Shown: piece by piece, positions 1-4,964 of the stretch
Layout of the letters: each line of letters starts with the position of its first letter
Position numbering within the stretch: the first letter of the stretch is position 1
From: JBLIOB01 sp047639575
GTDB lineage: Bacteria > Bacteroidota > Bacteroidia > Flavobacteriales_D > Parvicellaceae
NCBI GenBank assembly: GCA_047639575.1
Contig: JBLIOB010000275.1
Span: forward strand, 1 to 5,726
Length of the DNA stretch: 5,726 bases
Direction of reading: 5' to 3'
Made by a program: the position numbers and the translations under genes
Notes under the pieces: model-generated
Database searches by the model: none
Told to the model about the DNA's origin: nothing
Seen by the model: the letters and a program-made list of their open reading frames with translations, nothing else

Positions 1-3000
1 GAACTTGGTACCGTTTTAGCAAATGATGAGATTAAGGATGGGGTATCGGAAAGAGGCGGACATCCAGTTGAACAAAAATTAATGCGCCAGTGGAGTTTAA
101 GAATCACTGCTTATGCTGAACGATTATTGCAAGGTTTGGATCGTGTAGATTTTTCTGAATCTCTTAAAGAACAACAACGAAATTGGATTGGTAAGTCTGT
201 TGGAGCTTCTGTTTCTTTTAGGGTCCTCTCCCCCAACCCCTCTCCTGAGGAAAGGGGAGCTGTTAGCTCGTCAAATTCAAACGCACACAATCCAGTGCCC
301 TCTCCTGAGGAAAGGAGAGCCGAAGATGCCCCCAACCCCTCTCCTGAGGAAAGGGGAGCTGTTAGCTCGTCAAATTCAAACGCACACAATCCAGTGCCCT
401 CTCCTGAGGAAAGGAGAGCCGAAGATTCCCCCAACCCCTCTCCTGAGGAAAGGGGAGCTGTTAGCTCGTCAAATTCAAACGCACACAATCCAGTACCCTC
501 TCCTGAGGAAAGGAGAGCCAAAGATTCCCCCAACCCCTCTCCTGAGGAAAGGGGAGCAGATAGTTTAGCAAATTCATCTATTTCATCGCTGAGCAGTTCT
601 TCTGAAGAAAAACGAGCTAGTGATACCCCGAAGTACATGACTGGCGATCCTCAAATTTTTCACTTACTGCAAGAAAAAGCAGTTCAAATGCGCGAAAACC
701 CTACGGAAGCTGAAGGTGTTTTATGGAAAGAATTAAAAGGTGAAAAATTAGAAGGTTTTAAGTTCCGGCAACAACATATTATTGAATCATTTATTGCTGA
801 TTTTGTCTGTCTTGACAGATTACTTGTAGTCGAAGTTGATGGAAAAATTCATAATTCTGAATCACAAAAAGCTAGTGACCAAGAACGAACTGAAGTACTC
901 AATGATCTTGGATATCAAGTTATTCGCTTTACAAACAAAGAAGTCACTACAGACATTGAAGCCGTGCTCCTAAAAATCGAGACTACCTTAAATTCTAGGT
1001 CTTCAGTTAAATTGAACCCAGCAGAAAGTCCTTCCCTCTCGGAAGGATTTAGGATGGGAGAAAAGTCTATCGAAGTATTCACAACTAGACCAGACACTAT
1101 CTACGGTGTGTCATTTGTGGTTTTGGCTCCTGAGCATGAGTTGGTGGCGGAAATAACAACAGACGAATTTAAAGCTGAAGTTGAAAGTTATCAAAAAACT
1201 GCTGCTGCAAAATCTGAAAGAGATCGGATGGCAGATGTGAAAAACATCACCGGACAGAATACTGGAGGGTTTGCTATACATCCATTTACTGGCGAACCAG
1301 TCCAAGTTTGGATAGGAGATTACGTATTGGCGACTTACGGAACTGGGGCGGTAATGGCCGTGCCTGCAGGAGATCAACGAGATTGGGATTTTGCAACTCA
1401 TTTTGGAATTGACATTCCTGCAATTTTCGATGGAAAAGATCTTTCTGAAAGCGCTTACACAGAAAAAGACGCTGTTCTTGCAAATTCAGACTTCCTCAAT
1501 GGAATGTCTGCTAAAAAAGGAATTAAAGCTGCGATTTACGAAATTGAAAAACGTGGAATTGGTAAAGGCAAAACGAATTACCGTTTGAGGGATGCTATCT
1601 TCTCTAGACAAAGATATTGGGGCGAGCCTTTCCCTGTTTATTACAAAAATGATCTCCCCTATTTATTAGCTGATGATCAGTTAGTGACTTTACCAGATGT
1701 AGACAAATACTTACCTACTGAAGATGGCGAACCGCCATTAGCAAGAGCTGAAAGAAGTGCTTGGAATGTATTTGAAGGAGACCGAATGGAACACAACACC
1801 ATGCCTGGTTGGGCTGGTTCATCTTGGTATTTCTTACGATACATGGACCCAAACAACGAAACCGAATTCGCTTCTAAAGAGAAGATGGAATACTGGAACC
1901 AAGTGGATCTATACGTAGGAGGTGCAGAACACGCTGTTGGACATCTACTCTATTCTCGATTTTGGACCAAGTTTTTAAATGATTTAGGATATATCTCTTT
2001 TGATGAGCCATTCAAGAAATTGATCAATCAAGGGATGATTCAAGGAAGGTCAAATATTATACACAGATATAAACTTGATTCTGATTTATATATCCCGAAA
2101 AAATCTATCAACACATTCTACATAGAACGACTAAGAGCAGGAGACTTTACATTAGAAGAAGTACCACATTCTGGGGCCTTTAACAAATCTTATATTCAAG
2201 CACTTCATGTAGATATAAATATTGTTGAAAATGATATTTTAAGCCTAAAAACTTTGCAAAAATGGCAACCTGAATATAAAAATGCAAGATTTTATCAAGA
2301 TGCCGACATCTATGAGTGTAGTGTCGAAATTGAGAAAATGTCCAAAAGATGGTTCAACGTACAAGACCCGGCTATCCTATGTGAAGAACACGGTGCCGAC
2401 ACGTTAAGAATGTATGAAATGTTCTTGGGCCCATTGACTGATTCTAAACCATGGAACACTAATGGTATTAGTGGGGTAAATAACTTCTTGAAAAAATTCT
2501 GGAGACTATTCCATGAAGGAGAGAACTTTAGCGTCTCGGACACGGAACCAACCAAGGATGAATTAAAGATTCTTCATGGTACAATTAAGAAAGTTCAAGG
2601 AGATTTAGAGCGTTATTCTTTCAATACCGTGGTAAGTAATTTTATGATCGCCACGAATGAACTGGGAGCATTAAAGTGCAACAATAAGTCAGTTCTTTCA
2701 GAGTTAGTAATCCTACTATCCCCTTATGCTCCACATATCTCGGAAGAGCTTTGGAAGAAATTAGGGAATGCCGAAAGTGTTACTCATCAGCAATTTCCTA
2801 AATTAGATGAGCAACATTTGGTAGAAGATGCATTTTCATATCCTGTTTCCTTTAACGGGAAAATGAGATTCAAAATTGATTTACCAACTACACTTTCTAA
2901 GGAAGAAATTGAAGCAGAAGTAATGGCACATGAGAAAACATCAGGCTACTTGGATGGGAAAGACCCTAAAAAGGTAATTGTTGTGCCAAAACGAATTATC

Positions 3001-3015
3001 AATATTGTAGTTTGA
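1..3015 (+). CDS. leuS: Leucyl-tRNA synthetase, 5'-truncated by the window, carrying an in-frame repeat/DUF559 insert
   Basis: Class I aminoacyl-tRNA synthetase that charges tRNA-Leu with leucine in the cytoplasm and edits mischarged tRNA through its CP1 domain. The frame is open from base 1, so the ATG at 82 is internal; the HIGH motif and roughly the first 150-160 residues lie upstream. Visible in order: GTVLANDE and RQWSLRITAYAERLL; RNWIGKSVG at the entry to CP1; a foreign insert at about 226-1056; the editing-domain motif TTRPDT at 1081-1098; GTGAVMAVPAGDQRD at 1339-1383; RQRYWGEPFPVYY; WAGSSWYFLRYMDP; DLYVGGAEHAVGHLLYSRFW; a Bacteroidota-type leucine-specific segment; KMSKR at 2335-2349; an anticodon-binding helical domain; and a C-terminal domain ending VVPKRIINIVV. 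Every expected block present in the window is collinear, so the enzyme is probably functional. The window part alone is 1004 codons, so the whole protein should be near 1150-1160 residues, against about 860-950 for the family. The excess matches the insert. Confidence 0.96.
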   Translation, partial: ELGTVLANDEIKDGVSERGGHPVEQKLMRQWSLRITAYAERLLQGLDRVDFSESLKEQQRNWIGKSVGASVSFRVLSPNPSPEERGAVSSSNSNAHNPVPSPEERRAEDAPNPSPEERGAVSSSNSNAHNPVPSPEERRAEDSPNPSPEERGAVSSSNSNAHNPVPSPEERRAKDSPNPSPEERGADSLANSSISSLSSSSEEKRASDTPKYMTGDPQIFHLLQEKAVQMRENPTEAEGVLWKELKGEKLEGFKFRQQHIIESFIADFVCLDRLLVVEVDGKIHNSESQKASDQERTEVLNDLGYQVIRFTNKEVTTDIEAVLLKIETTLNSRSSVKLNPAESPSLSEGFRMGEKSIEVFTTRPDTIYGVSFVVLAPEHELVAEITTDEFKAEVESYQKTAAAKSERDRMADVKNITGQNTGGFAIHPFTGEPVQVWIGDYVLATYGTGAVMAVPAGDQRDWDFATHFGIDIPAIFDGKDLSESAYTEKDAVLANSDFLNGMSAKKGIKAAIYEIEKRGIGKGKTNYRLRDAIFSRQRYWGEPFPVYYKNDLPYLLADDQLVTLPDVDKYLPTEDGEPPLARAERSAWNVFEGDRMEHNTMPGWAGSSWYFLRYMDPNNETEFASKEKMEYWNQVDLYVGGAEHAVGHLLYSRFWTKFLNDLGYISFDEPFKKLINQGMIQGRSNIIHRYKLDSDLYIPKKSINTFYIERLRAGDFTLEEVPHSGAFNKSYIQALHVDINIVENDILSLKTLQKWQPEYKNARFYQDADIYECSVEIEKMSKRWFNVQDPAILCEEHGADTLRMYEMFLGPLTDSKPWNTNGISGVNNFLKKFWRLFHEGENFSVSDTEPTKDELKILHGTIKKVQGDLERYSFNTVVSNFMIATNELGALKCNNKSVLSELVILLSPYAPHISEELWKKLGNAESVTHQQFPKLDEQHLVEDAFSYPVSFNGKMRFKIDLPTTLSKEEIEAEVMAHEKTSGYLDGKDPKKVIVVPKRIINIVV
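237..257. repeat. A-type palindromic box (first of four; others at 336-356, 435-455, 534-554)
   Basis: A 21-base near-perfect inverted repeat: outer arms CCCCT and AGGGG, inner arms TCCT and AGGA, one c/a mismatch between outer and inner arms, and a single central g. The same box occurs once per 99-bp unit. In RNA it could fold as a stem if the central bases open. On the complementary strand the region reads PLSSGEGLGE, which resembles the LSFGEG-type peptides often seen where short palindromic repeats are mistranslated in Bacteroidota genomes; that comparison is from memory. Confidence 0.85.
300..319. repeat. B-type palindromic box (first of three clear copies; others at 399-418 and 498-517)
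   Basis: Arms CTCTCCT (300-306) and AGGAGAG (313-319) form a perfect 7-bp stem around a 6-base loop, gaggaa. The core tctcctgaggaaagg is shared with the A-type box; the two differ in the right arm (ggagagcc instead of ggggagc), so the stem is registered differently. A decayed B-type copy is visible at 598-617 (tcttctgaagaaaaacgagc, about 15 of 20 bases matching the A-type core), exactly 60 bp after the last A-type box, as expected from the array spacing. Confidence 0.8.
538..636 (+). repeat. Degenerate fourth unit of the 99-bp array
   Basis: It begins with the intact A-type core, then drifts: GADSLANSSISSLSSSSEEKRASDT aligns in register with the other units' GAVSSSNSNAHNPVPSPEERRAED-type sequence. 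The decayed second box at 598-617 stands at the expected 60-bp offset, and the unit fades out at about 632. It joins the array to the nuclease domain. Its divergence, against the near identity of the three upstream units, suggests it is the oldest copy, or one escaping homogenisation, with later duplications made on its left side. Confidence 0.7.
643..993 (+). other. DUF559 (Vsr-like, PD-(D/E)XK superfamily) nuclease-like domain embedded in LeuRS
   Basis: The segment reads as a complete DUF559 domain: RENPTEAEGVLWKEL (helical start, the typical 'T.AE..LW..L' signature), GFKFRQQHII, IADFVCLDRLLVVEVDG, then IH, DQERTEVLNDLGYQVIRFTNKEV and a closing helix. Candidate catalytic residues are all present: Asp in ADF at 799-801, Glu and Asp in VVEVDG at 832-834 and 838-840, and His at 850-852. 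DUF559 proteins are assigned to the PD-(D/E)XK nuclease superfamily and resemble very-short-patch repair endonucleases. Stand-alone members are about 110-120 residues, matching this segment. There is no separate start signal I would trust, so the domain is most likely made only as part of the synthetase. Nuclease activity is inferred from residue conservation alone. Confidence 0.88.
1030..1046. repeat. Right-edge palindrome of the leuS insert
   Basis: CCTTCC and GGAAGG form a perfect 6-bp inverted repeat around ctctc, followed by atttaggatgggag. It lies just before the point where the native LeuRS frame resumes (about 1057) and is a degenerate relative of the left-hand boxes in base content and arrangement (pyrimidine arm, purine arm, then gggag). 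It encodes SPSLSEGF. It may mark the right end of the inserted element. Confidence 0.55.
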
Positions 3016-3431
3016 TCAGAAATATCTCCATATTATTTTTAATAAGCCTGCTCTTTGTTGGGTGCAAAAAGTATGACGAAGGACCAGGTTTATCCCTCCG
3101 TTCTAAAAATGATCGAGCCATAAACATTTGGACATTTTCTAGTGTGGAAAATAATGCTGGTATTAATATTACATCTACTTATGTTGGTTGGTTGATCTCC
3201 CTAGATGAAAATGGGAACTTATTGATTCGATGGGACGTATCTGGCGCAACTATTGACACCTACGGAACTTGGTCGTTTAGCGATAAAAAAACGCACATAG
3301 ATCTCGTTTACAGCAGTACACTATTGGAACTAGCAGTTCCAAAATCGTTAGAAATTCTTAAACTCAAAAACAAAGAGCTCAACTTCCAAACTACCGATGG
3401 TAGCCGCTATCAAATGAACGGTTCGCTGTAG
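3012..3431 (+). CDS. Small lipoprotein of the GPxxSLRSK type, unknown function
   Basis: 139 residues. The start is TTG at 3012, overlapping the leuS stop (TTGA). No ATG precedes it in frame near enough to matter, and starting here gives a complete signal peptide: MIRNISILFLISLLFVGC. Cys18 is the predicted lipidated residue in an F-V-G-C lipobox (Phe at -3 is less usual). The mature start CKKYDEGPGLSLRSK, then INIWTFSS, matches a recognisable Bacteroidota lipoprotein pattern (acidic GP, SLRSK, then an N-W strand), and the rest looks like a small lipocalin-like beta barrel ending in KNKELNFQTTDGSRYQMNG. The acidic/lysine residues straight after the cysteine could act as a surface-export signal, as described in some Flavobacteriia. 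The overlap suggests translational coupling to leuS. Function is not known; the lipoprotein assignment is firm, the fold is tentative. Confidence 0.85.
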   Translation: MIRNISILFLISLLFVGCKKYDEGPGLSLRSKNDRAINIWTFSSVENNAGINITSTYVGWLISLDENGNLLIRWDVSGATIDTYGTWSFSDKKTHIDLVYSSTLLELAVPKSLEILKLKNKELNFQTTDGSRYQMNGSL

Positions 3432-3484
3432 TCTATTCGTGCTTATGAAGTAACTTACTTTCGAGCTTTCGTTATAGGAATATT

Positions 3485-3946
3485 ATGAAATTTGCTTTAA
3501 TCTTGTTTACCGTTCTACTTACTTCCAGTCTTTTCGGACAGGTTAACGGAACAATTAACGTAAAAAAAACACAACCGCAGTATTTAGCAGCTTGTTACAA
3601 CGAAATTAATTGGTTTCAATCGGATTCACTGTCTACATTTATCGGTACGGTTAAAGACACTTCTGGCTACCCAATTTCATGCGCAAATGTTATTCTGTTT
3701 CGAAATCTTGGAAAAGTAAGAGGATCGTTGGAAATTTCTGTTCACACTGACTCCTCTGGAATATTTAAAATCAATGGCATCATTCCGGGCACTTATCGTT
3801 TGACCATTGGATGTAGAACACACATAACTGGGTACTTCTATAGTGTGGTCATCAGACCAAACGAAGTGATTAACAGCACTTTTAATTTGTATGAATTCAA
3901 AATCAATACGCCTCGTGAAATCAGAAGATCAAGGAGAGGAAGGTAA
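3485..3946 (+). CDS. Secreted protein with a carboxypeptidase-regulatory-like domain
   Basis: 153 residues from an ATG at 3485. An N-terminal signal peptide (MKFALILFTVLLTSSLFGQ) predicts export through Sec, with cleavage near Gly18/Gln19. Residues about 52-135 form one carboxypeptidase-D regulatory-like beta-sandwich: FIGTVKDTSGYPISCANVILF, then HTDSSGIFKINGIIPGTYRLTIGC, the classic G.V.D..G.PI..A.V and TD..G.F.I..I.PG.Y.L pattern. Such domains are common in Bacteroidota at the N-end of TonB-dependent receptors and in stand-alone periplasmic or surface proteins. Here there is no barrel or plug after it, so it is a stand-alone form. The C-terminus is strongly basic (REIRRSRRGR). Cys37, Cys66 and Cys109 could allow a disulfide after export. 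It follows the lipoprotein gene by 53 bp. The role is unknown. Confidence 0.85.
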   Translation: MKFALILFTVLLTSSLFGQVNGTINVKKTQPQYLAACYNEINWFQSDSLSTFIGTVKDTSGYPISCANVILFRNLGKVRGSLEISVHTDSSGIFKINGIIPGTYRLTIGCRTHITGYFYSVVIRPNEVINSTFNLYEFKINTPREIRRSRRGR

Positions 3947-3975
3947 ATCTAGCATATCACGTTTTCAATAGCGAA

Positions 3976-3988
3976 TAAAATAATTTTA
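3976..3988. promoter_or_regulatory. AT-only palindrome in the 97-bp gap upstream of the ABC operon
   Basis: TAAAAT-a-ATTTTA is a perfect 13-base palindrome 56 bp before the ATPase start codon. The gap 3947-4043 is the longest in the window and the likely place for the promoter of the ABC gene pair. No clean Bacteroidota promoter (TTTG then TAnnTTTG) is visible; TAATTTTA at 3981-3988 is the nearest approach to the -7 element. In such AT-rich DNA a palindrome of this kind can arise by chance, so an operator or promoter role is only a possibility. Confidence 0.2.
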
Positions 3989-4043
3989 ACATCATTTAAT
4001 ATTCCTTTTTACGTTAAGGGTGTAATAATCGTAAATTAACTTC

Positions 4044-4964
4044 ATGAATCATTTAAGTACTATTTGGTCTTGCCAACATTTAAACAAGTCGTTTTCTTCA
4101 GGAGGCTTTAGTCTTACCGATATAAACTTATCTCTTAACCAAGGAGAGATCACTGGAGTTGTAGGGGAGAATGGAAATGGTAAAACGACTTTACTAAGAA
4201 TTATCGCTGGAGATCTAGATACAGATTCAGGTAAAATAGAATATGAAGGAAGAAGAATTGTATCTAGCCAATGGAGGCAATACAAGGAATCTATCAGTTA
4301 TATACCTCAACGAATTCCTAAATGGTACGGTTACTTAAGAACTAATCTTGTTTTTCAAGCAAGTATACATGATGTCGAACCCCAAGAGATAGATGAACGG
4401 TTAGATGTGCTCTTAGAAGAGTTGGGATTAACCAAATATGCTGATTTAAAATGGTCTGAAATTTCTACTGGATATAGACTACGCTTTCAATTAGCCAAGA
4501 TGTTAATTAACAAGCCTAAATTACTTGTCTTAGATGAGCCAATTGCTAATCTTGATGTTAAAGCACAGGATAAATTTTTATCAGATTTGCAGCGAATTGT
4601 AACGCAAGATGGATTTAAAACGGCAGTGGTCTTGAGCTCTCAACAACTACACCAAGTAGAGTCGTTTTCAGATAATATCGTTTTTATTCAAAACGGTGAT
4701 ATTAAGTACAGTGGTAAAGTAGATAACGTTGGCGAGGATCGGATTACCAATTCATTTGAAATCACCGCAAAAATTTCAGAATCTGAATTAATAGCTCTAT
4801 TTGGAGATGCTATACTATCGGTTTCTACCAAAGGTAAAGTGATAAACATCGAAGCTAAAATGGAGCTAAGCAGCGATGAGTTAATCAGTCAATTAGTAAA
4901 TAAAAATATTGGGATTAGTTATTTCCGAGACATCAGTTCTTCCACTAAAAAAATGTTCAAGTAA
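4044..4964 (+). CDS. ABC transporter ATP-binding protein with atypical signature and H-loop
   Basis: 306 residues. It should bind and hydrolyse ATP on the cytoplasmic face to drive a membrane partner. Motifs: Walker A GENGNGKT (residues 41-48), Q-loop Gln89 in YIPQ, signature ISTGY (140-144) where LSGGQ is usual, Walker B LLVLDEP (160-166), D-loop NLD (169-171). The H-loop position reads LSSQQLHQVE, so Gln200 takes the place of the conserved histidine. Walker A Lys47 and catalytic Glu165 are retained. After the nucleotide-binding domain (about 1-225), about 80 residues form a C-terminal extension ending YFRDISSSTKKMFK, as in many ABC-2-type exporter ATPases. The ATG at 4044 has no clear ribosome-binding site, normal for Bacteroidota. 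The stop overlaps the next start by one base, so the downstream membrane protein is probably its partner. The substrate is unknown. Confidence 0.93.
   Translation: MNHLSTIWSCQHLNKSFSSGGFSLTDINLSLNQGEITGVVGENGNGKTTLLRIIAGDLDTDSGKIEYEGRRIVSSQWRQYKESISYIPQRIPKWYGYLRTNLVFQASIHDVEPQEIDERLDVLLEELGLTKYADLKWSEISTGYRLRFQLAKMLINKPKLLVLDEPIANLDVKAQDKFLSDLQRIVTQDGFKTAVVLSSQQLHQVESFSDNIVFIQNGDIKYSGKVDNVGEDRITNSFEITAKISESELIALFGDAILSVSTKGKVINIEAKMELSSDELISQLVNKNIGISYFRDISSSTKKMFK

Larger units (their letters stand above)
237..636 (+). repeat. 99-bp tandem repeat array, four units (three near-identical, one degenerate)
   Basis: The string tctcctgagg recurs at 241, 340 and 439, and again at 538, a spacing of exactly 99 bp. 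Units 241-339 and 340-438 differ at one base (327 g versus 426 t). The third unit (439-537) differs from the second at two more positions. Each unit encodes 33 residues of the type NPSPEERGAVSSSNS followed by NAHNPVPSPEERRAED. The fourth unit (538 to about 636) starts identically but is much diverged after about 557. Each unit carries two palindromic boxes, offset alternately by 60 and 39 bp. The tract is more G+C-rich than its surroundings and is predicted to be disordered, with no hydrophobic core. The near identity of three units implies recent tandem duplication or continuing homogenisation, and the copy number may vary between strains. Confidence 0.95.
226..1056 (+). mobile_element. Putative in-frame mobile insert: palindromic repeat array plus DUF559 nuclease domain inside leuS
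   Basis: Compared with remembered LeuRS sequences, the native chain runs SVGASVSFRV and then resumes at about GEKSIEVFTTRPDT. In E. coli LeuRS these two strands are joined by a short turn. Here about 277 extra codons sit in that turn: a proline/serine/glutamate-rich repeat tract, a DUF559 domain, and a tail containing PSLSEGFRM. The left edge begins with the first palindromic box (about 230-257) and the right edge carries another small palindrome (1030-1046). The length is close to a multiple of three and the synthetase frame is kept. Bounds are estimates, good to roughly 10-15 bp, because no uninterrupted relative was aligned. It does not look like an intein: there is no Cys/Ser at the N-edge and no His-Asn followed by Cys/Ser/Thr at the C-edge. 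That it is mobile is inference, from the nuclease domain, the palindromes and the foreign position. Confidence 0.65.

Noticed and set aside
188..568. Second + strand open frame through the array (PPTPLLRKGELL repeats)
   Set aside because: Same cause: a stop-free repeat read one base out of the leuS frame. There is no start signal and no domain outside the repeats.
111..638. Long open frame on the - strand encoding repeated PLSSGEGLGE peptides
   Set aside because: It owes its length to repetition of one stop-free 99-bp unit antisense to leuS. Its non-repeat ends look like antisense of LeuRS, not a protein family.
230..640. CRISPR array
   Set aside because: The spacing of boxes alternates 39/60 bp, but the sequences between boxes are themselves identical from unit to unit, so there are no unique spacers. 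The array is coding and no cas gene is nearby.
226..1046. Translational bypass element skipped by ribosomes
   Set aside because: Hairpins at both edges recall such elements, but the insert is in frame, has no stop at its start and encodes a conserved domain, so no bypass is needed.
226..1056. Intein, or intron, interrupting leuS
   Set aside because: No intein splice residues at the edges (no N-terminal Cys/Ser block, no C-terminal His-Asn before Cys/Ser/Thr) and no Hint-domain motifs. The insert is open in frame throughout, and I see no group I or II intron features.
2041..2334. A second foreign insert in leuS before KMSKR
   Set aside because: The stretch is long compared with E. coli, but ALHVDINIVENDIL and the surrounding residues match the leucine-specific segment normally present in Bacteroidota LeuRS as I remember it.
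3447..3463. Terminator or promoter between the lipoprotein gene and the next gene
   Set aside because: AAGTAA-c-TTACTT is a 13-base palindrome with a one-base loop and no T-run after it, so it is a poor terminator. TACTTTCG is one base from the -7 consensus of Bacteroidota promoters, but no TTTG lies at the right distance upstream.
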